DNA of 64,000 nt from Prochlorococcus sp. AG-402-N08 (GCA_003216535.1 QCIS01000002.1:1-64000), one strand, 5' to 3'; numbered from the stretch's first letter, positions 37,051 through 47,051 are shown. Numbers and translations: made by a program. Notes: a model not told the origin generated them from the letters alone.

Positions 37051-38393
37051 CTATTTGAACTTGAAAATTCTTCTTTAAGTATTGATAAATAATTGCGTAC
37101 ATGAGTGTTCCAGCTAAAGTGCCTGTTAACACCCTCAATTCCATTTCTGCTCCATAATTTCCACATATTATTATTTGAAATTCCTTTTTCAAGAATAACT
37201 TTCAACTCATTAATATCAGTAACATCTACCAGAAGTCCATTTTCACATTTTGAACGAATTTCTTTTGGCCCTCCGTCATTTGTTGATATTATCGGTAATC
37301 CACATGAAGAAGCTTCAAGAAGCGTTAAACCAAAAGGCTCTGTTAAAGCTGGATTTACAAACACACCACCTCTGCTAGCAGCCCACCTATATAAAGCAGG
37401 AATCTGACTTGGAAGATGTTTTTTTGGATAAGCTACCTTTCCATACAAATTATATTTATCAATTGTTTCAAAAATAGTATTGAAAACATCTTTTTGTTGA
37501 GGGTCAAGTTTAGAAGTACTATCTCTACAACCCAAAATCAAAATTAAATTAGTTTTTCTTTTTAATTTTTCAGATCTTCCATATGCCTCAATCAAAGAAG
37601 GAATATTTTTTCTTCGTACAGCTCTAGAAATATTCAATAATGGAGGTTTAGTAGTATCCTTTAGAAAAGGTTTCATCATATTTTCAATTTCAGCTGTCTC
37701 TGTTGTCGAGTGAATATGGTGAAACTTATTGTGATCAACACCAGGAGGAATTACTTTAGCTTTGTGAGGTGAAAAAGAAGAATATTGGGAATATTGATAC
37801 ACTGACTCTTGTTTAGTGCTTGTAACAACAATATCTGCAGACTTCAATGCTTTTTCTTCTGCTTCAATTCTTTTACTTATGGAATAAAGCTTTTCTATTT
37901 GATTAGTTTTTAAACCAGTATCAAGCAATTTCCTTTTTTTCTCTCTTCCTAAAGAATGACCAGTAAAAATAAGTGGAACGTTTAAGTATTTACTTAGTTT
38001 AACTCCTACATATCCAGCATCAGCATAATGTGCATGAATGAAATTAGGCTTTTTGTTTTTTTTATAGTAAGAAATAAGGCTTTCAACTAAATGATCTAAA
38101 TAAGACCAAAGCAATTCCTTTCTTAAATATTTATTTGGTCCAAATTTGAATCTTAAAATTCTAACTCCAGGTTCTACAAATTCTTCCTCTTGAGAATATT
38201 CATCGCCTACTTTAGGATCGTTTATTAAACGAGTGACTAAATCCACTTGATCAACTTCTGAAGTATTAGCCAAACTTTTAATTAACTCTAAAACGTATTG
38301 TGTTTGCCCTCCTGTATCTGCATCCCTGCCTAACTCAAGATTTTTAGAACGTATAAGACCATGTAAATGTAAATGTAAAAATTTCAACCTCAT
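36984..38393 (-). CDS. Sucrose-phosphate synthase (glucosyltransferase domain only)
   Basis: Transfers glucose from a nucleotide sugar to fructose 6-phosphate, giving sucrose 6-phosphate, an osmolyte precursor. The GT4 fold is clear. N-terminal HLHLHGLIRSKNLELGRDADTGGQTQYVLEL near residues 6-36 and FTGHSLGREKKRKLL near 142-156 are specific to SPS. The nucleotide-sugar site is ALTEPFGLTLLEASSCGLPIISTNDGGP near 350-377. At 469 residues it lacks the C-terminal phosphatase-like domain of larger SPS proteins, so a separate sucrose-phosphatase is needed. The C-terminus is serine-rich and overlaps the 81-residue gene by 67 bp. Confidence 0.9.
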   Translation of the reverse strand: MRLKFLHLHLHGLIRSKNLELGRDADTGGQTQYVLELIKSLANTSEVDQVDLVTRLINDPKVGDEYSQEEEFVEPGVRILRFKFGPNKYLRKELLWSYLDHLVESLISYYKKNKKPNFIHAHYADAGYVGVKLSKYLNVPLIFTGHSLGREKKRKLLDTGLKTNQIEKLYSISKRIEAEEKALKSADIVVTSTKQESVYQYSQYSSFSPHKAKVIPPGVDHNKFHHIHSTTETAEIENMMKPFLKDTTKPPLLNISRAVRRKNIPSLIEAYGRSEKLKRKTNLILILGCRDSTSKLDPQQKDVFNTIFETIDKYNLYGKVAYPKKHLPSQIPALYRWAASRGGVFVNPALTEPFGLTLLEASSCGLPIISTNDGGPKEIRSKCENGLLVDVTDINELKVILEKGISNNNMWKLWSRNGIEGVNRHFSWNTHVRNYLSILKEEFSSSNSYSSSDIKHSCLKGSSSLIKPH

Positions 38394-38594
38394 TAAGCAA
38401 ATCCTCCGATCAACGGCCTTTAATACAAATAAGCTGAATTTTCTAATGAAATATTAAGAAAGGATTATGATTTTAAATTCGTTTAATACGAAAATTTTTA
38501 AAAAAGTAGTTACAGACTAGATTTATACCCCTCTAAAAAAGACTTTCGTTTTTCTGAAATAATTAAAGATACAAAGAAATACAACAAGGATTTC

Positions 38595-41498
38595 TTATTT
38601 CAGAACCTTCTTAAGATATTTTGCTGTATGACTTATAGGATTTTTTGCTACATCCTCAGGAATACCTTCTGCAATAATTTCTCCGCCTTTATCCCCACCA
38701 TCAGGTCCTAAATCGATAATCCAATCTGAACATCTAATAACATCTAAATTATGTTCAATAACAATTACTGAATTACCTTTATCTACCAAACGTTGTATCA
38801 CATCCATTAATTTATGAACATCATAAAAACTTAACCCTGTAGTTGGTTCATCAATCAAATATAAAGTTTTTCCAGTGGCCCTTTTTGATAATTCCGTAGC
38901 TAACTTAACTCTTTGAGCCTCTCCACCAGATAAAGTAGGAGCTGGTTGGCCTAATTTGACATATCCTAAGCCGACATCTACCAATGTAGATAATCTATCA
39001 GAAGCTTGAGGTATAGCAGAGAAAGTTTCTGCAGCTTGTTCAACAGTCATCCCTAAAACATCAGATATATTGAAACCTTTATATTTAACTTGAAGAGTTT
39101 CCCTATTAAAACGAGCTCCTTTACATACTTCACATTGAACATACACATCAGGTAAAAAATTCATTTCAATAACATTGACTCCCTGGCCTTTACAAGCTTC
39201 GCATCTTCCTCCTTTCACGTTAAAGCTAAATTGACCAGCCTGATAACCTCTTGCTTTTGCTTCTACTGTGGCAGTAAATATCTGCCTTATGGGGTCAAAA
39301 GCACCGGTATATGTAGCAGGATTTGATCTTGGGGTTCTTCCTATTGGAGACTGATCAATAACGATAACTTTATCAATTGCCTTTATACCCTTTAACTCTT
39401 TTACACCTTGAGGAAAAGGGACTTTTAATCCTAGAGAATGACACAATGCAGGATGAAGTAATTCATTTATCAAGGTGCTCTTGCCACTTCCACTCACACC
39501 AGTTACAGAAACTAATCTTCCTAAAGGAAATTCCACAGAGATATTTTTTAAATTATTTTTAGAGCAATTATTTAAAATTAAACTTTTTTTTACAGATGAT
39601 CTTCGTTCTTTTGGAGTAGGAATCGACTTCCTACCACTTAGATACGCTCCAGTTAATGATTTTTCTGAATTTAAGACATCTTGATAAGACCCTTTAGCAA
39701 TAATTTCCCCACCATAAACACCTGCTCCTGGACCAATATCTACTAAATAATCTGCGGATTTCATAGTATCTTCATCATGTTCAACCACAACCAAAGTATT
39801 TCCCAAGTCTCTTAAGCTTTTTAATGTTTCTAATAATCTGTCATTGTCTCTCTGATGCAAACCAATACTAGGCTCATCTAATACATATAATACGCCAGTA
39901 AGACCTGCACCTATTTGTGTAGCCAATCTAATACGCTGAGCCTCACCACCAGACAAAGTCATGGCTGGTCTATCTAAAGTCAAGTAATCTAAACCTACAT
40001 TAATTAAAAACTTCAAACGTAAACGAATCTCTTTTAAAACCAGCTCACCTATCTGCTTTTGTTTTTCTGATAAAGATATATTTTCCTTCTTTGTTTTACC
40101 TAATCCCATGATACGTTCGATATGAGTTAAAGTTTGAGAAACGCTTATAGAAGTTAAATCAGTTATATTATAAGGACCAAGTTTAACCGCTAATGCCTCT
40201 GGTCTTAGTCTTTTTCCGGAACATGTCTTACAAGGCACTAATTCTAAATATTTTTCTAACTTTTGTTTAACTGATTCTCCATTAGCTTCATTCAATTGCC
40301 TTTCCAATATTGGTAAAATTCCCTCAAAAGGTCTTTCAAAACCACTAGAAGTTTTAAAACGACTATCAGCTTGAATTAATATTGGTTTATCTGATCCTAA
40401 AAGTAGTACTTTTTTTTGCAAATCACTTAAATCCTGCCAAGGAGTTTTTAATTCAAAACCATACGCTTGGCCTACAGAATATAGTAAAGAAAAATAATAA
40501 GTATTATCTTTTTCACTCCATGGAGCTATTGCGGCATAAACAGGTAATGTTTTATCTGGTATTACTCTGTCCGCAGTAAATTTTTTTAGATAACCAATTC
40601 CATGACAATCTGGACAGGCTCCATATGGGCTGTTAAAAGAAAATAATCTTGGAGAAAGTTCTTCTACAATAGAACCATGAACAGGACAAGCATAATTTTC
40701 TGAATATAATTTTTCTCTTTCTAGGTTAGGAGGTAGATTTTCCCCTTTTTTAGGAACAACTTCTACTATTGCTAAACCATCACCTCTTTTGAGACAAGTT
40801 TGCAAAGAATCATTCAATCTTTCTTGTATTCCTTCTCTCGCGATTAATCTATCAACTACTACCTCAATATTATGAATTTGATTTTTGTCTAATTCAATAC
40901 TATCAGCAAGTTCTCTTACCTCCCCATTAATTCTTACCCTAGCAAATCCCTCAGCGGCTAATCCACTTATTAATTTTGTGTGAGTACCTTTCTTGCCCCT
41001 TACAACAGGTGCCAATAACTGGTACCTTGTTCCCTCTGGTAATAAAAGAATTTGATCAACCATTTCATCAATTGTTTGAGGCGAAATTGGCATACCGCAG
41101 TGATGACAATGCGGCTCACCAGCACGGCCAAACAATAACCTTAAATAATCTTGTATCTCTGTTACTGTTCCAACTGTTGATCGAGGATTATGACTTGTAG
41201 ATTTTTGATCAATTGAAATAGCAGGCGATAATCCCTCGATATTATCAACATCTGGCTTATCTACTTGCCCCAAAAATTGTCTTGCATATGCTGATAAACT
41301 CTCAACATATCTTCTTTGACCTTCAGCGAAAATCGTATCGAAAGCTAAAGAACTTTTTCCACTTCCACTAACACCTGTAAAAACTATAAATTTATTCCTA
41401 GGTAAGGAAAGGTCAATATTTTTTAAATTATGCTGACGAGCTCCTCTAATATTGATTGCATTACCTTTCTCAAAACTATTATTAATTTTTTTGACCAT
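38595..41498 (-). CDS. uvrA: Excinuclease ABC subunit A
   Basis: Damage sensor of nucleotide excision repair; dimeric UvrA loads UvrB on DNA. The 967 residues contain two ABC ATPase modules with Walker A FTGVSGSGKSSLAFDT near 41-56 and VTGVSGSGKSTLINEL near 665-680, matching LSGGEAQR signatures, and zinc-finger cysteines in CHHCGMPIS and CEACKGQGVNV. I use the ATG of 41498; a TTG two codons upstream is possible. It lies on the minus strand downstream of recN with a 54-bp gap, so the two repair genes may share regulation. Confidence 0.97.
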   Translation of the reverse strand: MVKKINNSFEKGNAINIRGARQHNLKNIDLSLPRNKFIVFTGVSGSGKSSLAFDTIFAEGQRRYVESLSAYARQFLGQVDKPDVDNIEGLSPAISIDQKSTSHNPRSTVGTVTEIQDYLRLLFGRAGEPHCHHCGMPISPQTIDEMVDQILLLPEGTRYQLLAPVVRGKKGTHTKLISGLAAEGFARVRINGEVRELADSIELDKNQIHNIEVVVDRLIAREGIQERLNDSLQTCLKRGDGLAIVEVVPKKGENLPPNLEREKLYSENYACPVHGSIVEELSPRLFSFNSPYGACPDCHGIGYLKKFTADRVIPDKTLPVYAAIAPWSEKDNTYYFSLLYSVGQAYGFELKTPWQDLSDLQKKVLLLGSDKPILIQADSRFKTSSGFERPFEGILPILERQLNEANGESVKQKLEKYLELVPCKTCSGKRLRPEALAVKLGPYNITDLTSISVSQTLTHIERIMGLGKTKKENISLSEKQKQIGELVLKEIRLRLKFLINVGLDYLTLDRPAMTLSGGEAQRIRLATQIGAGLTGVLYVLDEPSIGLHQRDNDRLLETLKSLRDLGNTLVVVEHDEDTMKSADYLVDIGPGAGVYGGEIIAKGSYQDVLNSEKSLTGAYLSGRKSIPTPKERRSSVKKSLILNNCSKNNLKNISVEFPLGRLVSVTGVSGSGKSTLINELLHPALCHSLGLKVPFPQGVKELKGIKAIDKVIVIDQSPIGRTPRSNPATYTGAFDPIRQIFTATVEAKARGYQAGQFSFNVKGGRCEACKGQGVNVIEMNFLPDVYVQCEVCKGARFNRETLQVKYKGFNISDVLGMTVEQAAETFSAIPQASDRLSTLVDVGLGYVKLGQPAPTLSGGEAQRVKLATELSKRATGKTLYLIDEPTTGLSFYDVHKLMDVIQRLVDKGNSVIVIEHNLDVIRCSDWIIDLGPDGGDKGGEIIAEGIPEDVAKNPISHTAKYLKKVLK

Positions 41499-41552
41499 GT
41501 TCAAATCTATTTATGATCTAAAAAAACCTATTATAGTGGAATTTTTTTTATT

Positions 41553-43232
41553 TTATGCAGCGGCTTTCTCAAGAAGTCTAGAAGCGTAATCATTTGCTTC
41601 GCCAAAACCTCCCCCAATGAGTTCTACTAATTCATGTTTTCTTTGTTTATTTGTAGTTAATTTCGATATTGAAGTATAAGTTATTCCATTCATTACATTT
41701 TTATTAACTTTAAAATGAGCTAATCCTCCAGCCGCTAAAAAAGGCTGATGTGTAATACATAAAACTTGTTGATCTTTAGAGATTTCTTTTATTAATTCAA
41801 CCAAAGAAAATAAAGATTTGCCACTTAAGCCATTATCAATTTCATCTAAAAAGAGAGTATTAGGTTTTTTAGAAATACTAGATTTTATCGCTAATAAGAA
41901 TCTTGACATTTCTCCACCAGAAATAACATTTGATAGAGGAGCAAGCTTCTGATCAGGATTAGCCGAAAACAAAAAATTTATATTGTCAATACCATAGCCA
42001 GACGGCTTGCCTTCGGAAAATTGAATTGAAAAATTTGCATTTTCTAAACCTAAATTGCTTAAAATCGACATTACTGAATTTTGTAACTTATTAGCAATTT
42101 TTTTTCTTTCGGTGGATTGAAAAACAAATAGAGAATTTAAATTACTTTGCAAATTTTCAATTTGAGCTTTAATCCTGAAAATCTCATTATCTTGATCATT
42201 TTGTTTTATATACGTCTTTAATTGATCGCGCTTTTCAATTAGTTTCGGTAAGGTCAAAGAAAAAGTTCTCTCTAAATTTTTTAAAAAAAATAATCTTTTT
42301 TGTATTTCTGGAAGATTAGTTTCATAATTGTCTATGTCTCGCAAATATGTGTTTAGAGCAAAAATTAAATCTTCAACATCAGCATGAATATTTAATAATT
42401 TCTCTCTAAATTTTTGAATTTTTAAATCGTACTCTGCTGTTTTATTTAAAAATTTTATTGATTGATTTATCAAAAATGTTACTGATGGTTCTTCATGACT
42501 AAAGTTATTTAAGTTTTCTAATGATGATTGAATTGAATTGTTAATTTCGAGATTATTTACAAGTTTATTTTCTAATAACTCCAATTCTAAAATTTCTTCA
42601 CTGGAATTTAAATCTGCTTCTTCTAAACTCTTCAACATTTGTTTAATTGCCAAGTTATTTTCTTCTTGATTCCTACAGGATTCTATTTTTTCATTCAATA
42701 ATCTTTTTAAAAGTTCACTTTCTCCCCATATCTTTTTAATCCTTTCGCTAGTTTTTTTTTGTTCTTGAGAACATAAGTCATCAATAATTAATCTTCTCTT
42801 ATCTAAAGAATCAAACATATATGTATCAGACTGACCTGCGAAATCTATCAAAAATCGTCCAAGTTTTTCTACTGATTGTCTATTCATTGAGATATTATTA
42901 AGACTATATTTAGATAAAATTTTATTATTTTTTTTATAAGATTTTCTTTTGATTTTTAGTTCTGAAGAGCTTACTTCTAAACCATTACTAATTAACCAAT
43001 TATTAATTTCGGAAGAAGAAGAAAATATTGCCTCAATAACACAAAAATCTTTTCCTGGACGTATTAAATGTTTTAGAGGTATATTAGTTCCACCAAATAA
43101 AGCATTTAAGGAATCCACAATTAGTGATTTTCCTGAACCTGAATCCCCGGTTATGATATTCAAACCTTTTTCAAAATTAATTTCTATAATTTCTATTAAG
43201 GCAATATTTTCTATTTTGAGTTGTATTAACAT
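41553..43232 (-). CDS. recN: DNA repair protein RecN
   Basis: SMC-like ATPase that supports recombinational repair of double-strand breaks. The 559 residues begin with the Walker A head LNIITGDSGSGKSLIVDSLNALFGG near 25-49, continue with a long central coiled coil (about 150-370, rich in Glu, Lys, Leu and Asn), and end with the signature VISGGEMSRFLLAIK near 435 and Walker B TLFLDEIDNGLSG near 465. The start is ATG at 43232. It is divergent from the UbiB-like gene across 68 bp and followed by uvrA. Confidence 0.95.
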   Translation of the reverse strand: MLIQLKIENIALIEIIEINFEKGLNIITGDSGSGKSLIVDSLNALFGGTNIPLKHLIRPGKDFCVIEAIFSSSSEINNWLISNGLEVSSSELKIKRKSYKKNNKILSKYSLNNISMNRQSVEKLGRFLIDFAGQSDTYMFDSLDKRRLIIDDLCSQEQKKTSERIKKIWGESELLKRLLNEKIESCRNQEENNLAIKQMLKSLEEADLNSSEEILELELLENKLVNNLEINNSIQSSLENLNNFSHEEPSVTFLINQSIKFLNKTAEYDLKIQKFREKLLNIHADVEDLIFALNTYLRDIDNYETNLPEIQKRLFFLKNLERTFSLTLPKLIEKRDQLKTYIKQNDQDNEIFRIKAQIENLQSNLNSLFVFQSTERKKIANKLQNSVMSILSNLGLENANFSIQFSEGKPSGYGIDNINFLFSANPDQKLAPLSNVISGGEMSRFLLAIKSSISKKPNTLFLDEIDNGLSGKSLFSLVELIKEISKDQQVLCITHQPFLAAGGLAHFKVNKNVMNGITYTSISKLTTNKQRKHELVELIGGGFGEANDYASRLLEKAAA

Positions 43233-43300
43233 GATAAATCTTCCATATAAAAAAATTAACTTCTTTTTTAAAAAAATAAAGGTTTTACATACATAAAGTT

Positions 43301-45157
43301 ATGAAAGAAGATTTTACTGATTTTATAGAGGTATCTGGCCTCTTGAATTATGATCCAGAAACAATTTCTAAAATTTACAAAAAAAATCCTAAAAGACTTT
43401 TAAAAAGACTTTGGCAAACACTTATACCTATTTTTGCTTATATCTTTTATGTTGGATGGGATAAATTAACTGGACGATTAAAAAATGAACAACAAGCAAG
43501 AATTAGAGCTCGAGAATTAACAAATTTATTAGTAGAACTTGGACCTGCATTTGTCAAAGCAGGTCAAGCTCTATCAACAAGACCAGATATAATTCCCGGG
43601 ATTCTTCTAGAGGAATTATCTGAATTACAAGATCAACTACCTGGGTTTGATGGAGATAAAGCAATGGAATTAATTGAAGAAGATTTAGGATCCAGAATAG
43701 ATGACATTTTTTTAGAAATTGATAAACAGCCAATTTCCGCTGCTTCTTTAGGACAAGTGCATAAAGCTAAATTAAAAAATGAAGAGATCGTTGCAGTAAA
43801 AGTACAAAGGCCAGGTTTAAGAGAACAGATAACTTTAGATCTTTACATAGTGAGAAATATTGCGTTTTGGCTAAAAAACAATATCGGATTAATTAGAAGT
43901 GATCTAGTTGCTTTGATTGATGAATTAGGCAAGAGAGTTTTTGAAGAGATGGATTATTTAAACGAAGCTGCAAATGCAGAAAAATTTAGAGATATGCATA
44001 AACATAATAAAATGATTGCCGTACCAAAAATTTACAAAGAAGTAACGTCAAGAAGAGTTTTAACAATGGAATGGATAGACGGTACAAAATTAACAAATTT
44101 AGAAGACGTAAAAAAATTAGGAATCAATCCTGATGAAATGATTGATATAGGGGTTCAGTGTAGTTTAGAACAGCTTTTAGAACATGGTTTTTTTCATGCA
44201 GACCCACATCCAGGAAATTTATTAGCCTTGGAAGATGGAAGATTATGTTATCTAGATTTTGGAATGATGAGCGAGGTTTCCAGAGAATCTAGATCAGGAT
44301 TAATTCAAGCAGTAGTACATTTAGTAAATAAAAACTTCGATAAGTTATCTCAAGATTTCGTAAAATTAGGATTTTTATCAGAGGAAGTTAATCTAGAACC
44401 CATTGTTCCAGCATTTCAAGATGTTTTCATTAACGCTGTTGAACAAGGAGTTTCAAAAATGGATTTTAAGAGTGTTACAGACGATATGTCTGGTGTTATG
44501 TATAAATTCCCTTTCAGACTACCTCCATACTATGCACTTATAATTAGGTCATTACTTACATTAGAAGGAATAGCTTTAAGCGTAGATCCTAACTTCAAAA
44601 TATTAGGCGCAGCTTATCCATATTTTGCAAGAAGATTAATGGAAGACCCTGATCCACAATTAAGAGAAAGCCTTAAAGAGATGCTTTTTGATAATAATAA
44701 ATTTAAATGGGACCGTTTAGAAGATCTACTTTCTAACGCTGCAAAGCAAACAAATCTTGATTTAGAAAAACTTTTAGACGAAGTTATAAATCTTCTCTTT
44801 TCTCCAAAAGGAGGATTTCTTAGAAATGAGATAATTGAAAGTTTAACAAATCAAATAGATTTACTTAGTCTTAAAATATTGAAAAATTTGAATAACTATC
44901 TTCCTCAATCTATTAAATTAAATACGATTAACGAAAATAACAGCTTAAGTGACGTAATAATGTATGTAGAACCATTGAGAAACTTTTTAGAGATTTTACA
45001 AAAAGTACCAGGCTATTCAATTGACATTTTTCTAAAAAAGGTTCCAAGAATTATAAATGAGCCATATACAAAAGAAATGGGTGTAAAAATTGCAAAAAAA
45101 GTAACTGAAAAAGGAGTAGTAAGACTTGTTAAGATTGCCGCTGGTGCAAATATCTAA
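43301..45157 (+). CDS. ABC1/UbiB-family atypical kinase
   Basis: Protein kinase-like ATPase family linked to biosynthesis or distribution of isoprenoid quinones and tocopherol. In 618 residues: the characteristic KxGQ motif AFVKAGQALSTRPDIIP near 88-104, an Ala-rich nucleotide loop QPISAASLGQVHKAKLKN near 146-163, EMDYLNEAANAEKF near 215-228, HADPHPGNLL near 299-308 and the metal-binding YLDFGMMS near 318-325. The C-terminal 150 residues are helical with hydrophobic stretches and may bind the membrane. The cyanobacterial target is likely plastoquinone or tocopherol metabolism (inference). Its stop directly abuts the next ATG. Confidence 0.93.
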   Translation: MKEDFTDFIEVSGLLNYDPETISKIYKKNPKRLLKRLWQTLIPIFAYIFYVGWDKLTGRLKNEQQARIRARELTNLLVELGPAFVKAGQALSTRPDIIPGILLEELSELQDQLPGFDGDKAMELIEEDLGSRIDDIFLEIDKQPISAASLGQVHKAKLKNEEIVAVKVQRPGLREQITLDLYIVRNIAFWLKNNIGLIRSDLVALIDELGKRVFEEMDYLNEAANAEKFRDMHKHNKMIAVPKIYKEVTSRRVLTMEWIDGTKLTNLEDVKKLGINPDEMIDIGVQCSLEQLLEHGFFHADPHPGNLLALEDGRLCYLDFGMMSEVSRESRSGLIQAVVHLVNKNFDKLSQDFVKLGFLSEEVNLEPIVPAFQDVFINAVEQGVSKMDFKSVTDDMSGVMYKFPFRLPPYYALIIRSLLTLEGIALSVDPNFKILGAAYPYFARRLMEDPDPQLRESLKEMLFDNNKFKWDRLEDLLSNAAKQTNLDLEKLLDEVINLLFSPKGGFLRNEIIESLTNQIDLLSLKILKNLNNYLPQSIKLNTINENNSLSDVIMYVEPLRNFLEILQKVPGYSIDIFLKKVPRIINEPYTKEMGVKIAKKVTEKGVVRLVKIAAGANI

Positions 45158-45730
45158 ATGAAATTTAGTAAATTTTTAATATTCAAAACATTTTTTATTT
45201 TAGCAAGTTCTACATTATTTTTTAATGTTTCAAAGGTAAATGCTGCCGAAGAAATTAAAATCACATACAGCATATTTTCTAGAACAATTAAAGTAAATTC
45301 TTTAAAAACTTTTGCTAAAGAAGGTAAATCAACAAAAAATTTAAAAAAAATTTTGAAATCAACCGGGTCTCCTGATAAGGAAATTAGAGCAGTTTTAAAT
45401 AAAAATTTTGAAGTTCCTATTACGATTGCAAGCAAATTAGTATATTCCGAAATAGGAAATGTTTTTTTAACAAGACTTTCATCTGTTATCCACCCTCCCA
45501 GAGCAAATGATGAAAGAACAGGCATGTTGGCCCTTAGAGCAAGCGTAATTGAAGGAATTAATATAGGAAATGGAAAAATAAATCTGATAAATTTTTTTGA
45601 AGGATATCCAACTAAAACTGTAATTTTAGATGTCAGCGCTTTGAGCAAAGTTATGAATAAAGTAGAATCAATTTCAGAATTATTAACTTTTTTCACCGAT
45701 TCTCCTCTAGAAAAAATTAAAACAAATTAA
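45158..45730 (+). CDS. Exported stand-alone DUF1400 protein
   Basis: A 190-residue protein with a signal peptide (basic start, hydrophobic core at about 6-25, likely cleavage after VNA near residue 30). The mature part fits DUF1400 along its length: ITYSIFSRTIKVNSLKTFAKEGK, then the middle VPITIASKLVYSEIGNVFLTRLSSVI, then RTGMLALRASVIEG and a late FFEGYPTKTVILDV. In many cyanobacteria this domain precedes an alpha/beta hydrolase; here no hydrolase follows. It starts immediately after the UbiB-like stop (TAAATG) and ends 6 bp before thrC. A periplasmic or thylakoid-lumen location is inferred and the function is unknown. Confidence 0.85.
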   Translation: MKFSKFLIFKTFFILASSTLFFNVSKVNAAEEIKITYSIFSRTIKVNSLKTFAKEGKSTKNLKKILKSTGSPDKEIRAVLNKNFEVPITIASKLVYSEIGNVFLTRLSSVIHPPRANDERTGMLALRASVIEGINIGNGKINLINFFEGYPTKTVILDVSALSKVMNKVESISELLTFFTDSPLEKIKTN

Positions 45731-45736
45731 ACAACT

Positions 45737-46840
45737 ATGGTGTTATTAAATAAAATCAAAAATAAACTACGTATTAAGTACAGAAAAAAAAGATGGCCGG
45801 GTCTAATCGAAGCTTATAAACAATATCTCCCAGTTACAAATAAAACACCTATTATTTCCCTCAATGAAGGAAATACACCACTAATTCTAAGCGAGTCAAT
45901 TAGCAATTTAATTGGAAATGGAACAAAAGTTTTTTTAAAATATGATGGCCTTAATCCTACAGGATCTTTTAAAGATCGTGGTATGACTATGGCAATTAGC
46001 AAAGCAAAAGAAGAAGGTCGCGATGCAGTAATTTGTGCAAGTACTGGAAATACTTCTGCTGCTGCTGCTGCATATGCTTCTAGAGGCGGATTAAAACCTT
46101 ATGTTTTAATCCCAGAAGGATTTGTTGCACAAGGAAAACTTGCGCAAGCTTTAATGTATGGTGCTGAAATAATATCTATTAATGGAAACTTTGATAAAGC
46201 TCTTGAAATTGTTAGAGATTTATCATCAGAACATCCTATAGAACTTGTTAATTCTGTTAATCCATATCGAATACAAGGACAAAAAACAGCAGCTTTTGAA
46301 ATAGTTGATGACTTAGGTATTGCTCCTGATTGGCTTTGTATTCCAATGGGCAATGCAGGAAATATAACTGCTTATTGGATGGGGTTTAGAGAATATTCAA
46401 AAATAAAAAGAAATTTAAAATTACCAATTATGATGGGTTTTCAATCCGAAGGCTCTGCACCATTAGTAAAAAATATAATAGTAAAAGATCCAGAAACAAT
46501 TGCAACAGCAATAAGAATTGGAAATCCTGTAAATAGAGAAAAAGCAAAAAAAGTAAAAAAAGAGAGTAAAGGAGACTTTCAGTCAGTTACAGATGAAGAA
46601 ATAATCAATGCTTATAAAATTCTTGCCAAAGAGGGAATTTTTTGTGAACCTGCCAGTGCAGCATCAGTTGCTGGACTTATTAAAAATAGAAATAGAATTC
46701 AGAAAGAATCGACAATTGTTTGTGTTCTTACTGGAAACGGCTTGAAAGATCCTGATTGCGCCATAAAAAACAATGATGCAATTTTCAGGAAAAATGTTGA
46801 TCCTTCATTAAAAAGTATAACTAAAATATTAGGATATTAA
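45737..46840 (+). CDS. thrC: Threonine synthase
   Basis: PLP enzyme that converts O-phosphohomoserine to threonine. The 367 residues include the PLP lysine in [15 protein letters not shown] near 73-87, the phosphate-binding [13 protein letters not shown] near 100-112, and a glycine-rich [14 protein letters not shown] near 202-215. This is the short bacterial class without the N-terminal SAM-responsive extension of plant enzymes. It is the last gene before the putative replication origin and closes the block of UbiB-like kinase, DUF1400 protein and thrC. Confidence 0.96.
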   Translation: MVLLNKIKNKLRIKYRKKRWPGLIEAYKQYLPVTNKTPIISLNEGNTPLILSESISNLIGNGTKVFLKYDGLNPTGSFKDRGMTMAISKAKEEGRDAVICASTGNTSAAAAAYASRGGLKPYVLIPEGFVAQGKLAQALMYGAEIISINGNFDKALEIVRDLSSEHPIELVNSVNPYRIQGQKTAAFEIVDDLGIAPDWLCIPMGNAGNITAYWMGFREYSKIKRNLKLPIMMGFQSEGSAPLVKNIIVKDPETIATAIRIGNPVNREKAKKVKKESKGDFQSVTDEEIINAYKILAKEGIFCEPASAASVAGLIKNRNRIQKESTIVCVLTGNGLKDPDCAIKNNDAIFRKNVDPSLKSITKILGY

Positions 46841-46887
46841 AATCCAAAAAAAATAGTGTCTGTGGAAATCAGTTAAAAACAAAGATC

Positions 46888-46971
46888 ATTTGTTGAAAAT
46901 TACATAATAAATAATTCAATTTGTTGAATAAATTTAAATTTTTCTATTAAATAAAAAAATATTCAACAAAT
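46888..46971. repeat. Three copies of ATTTGTTGAA (two direct, one inverted)
   Basis: Perfect copies at 46888-46897 and 46919-46928 on the plus strand (31-bp spacing, about three helical turns) and the reverse complement at 46962-46971. They lie inside the putative origin, left of the tandem DnaA-like boxes. They may be binding sites for an initiation or dnaN regulator; this is inferred from position only. Confidence 0.6.
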
Positions 46972-47033
46972 AAAAAATTTTTTTCACATCTTTCAATGTT
47001 CTTAAACTATTTAGACAAGCTTTTTAATTCAAG

Positions 47034-47051
47034 AATTCCACAGTTTCCACA
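47034..47051 (+). promoter_or_regulatory. Two adjacent DnaA-box-like 9-mers
   Basis: AATTCCACA and GTTTCCACA stand back to back with no spacer, both ending in the conserved CCACA. They match TTTTCCACA with two and one differences. Tandem placement 126 bp before dnaN supports DnaA binding, for origin function or autoregulation of dnaN. Confidence 0.55.

Noticed and set aside
40382-40579. Plus-strand frame inside uvrA
   Set aside because: It lies antisense to the conserved UvrA coding sequence, has no family resemblance and no plausible upstream signals.
45154-45696. A 180-codon open frame on the minus strand opposite the DUF1400 gene
   Set aside because: It lies wholly antisense to a gene with a recognisable family and signal peptide, and its translation resembles nothing. 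Long antisense frames arise from low stop density in this codon usage.
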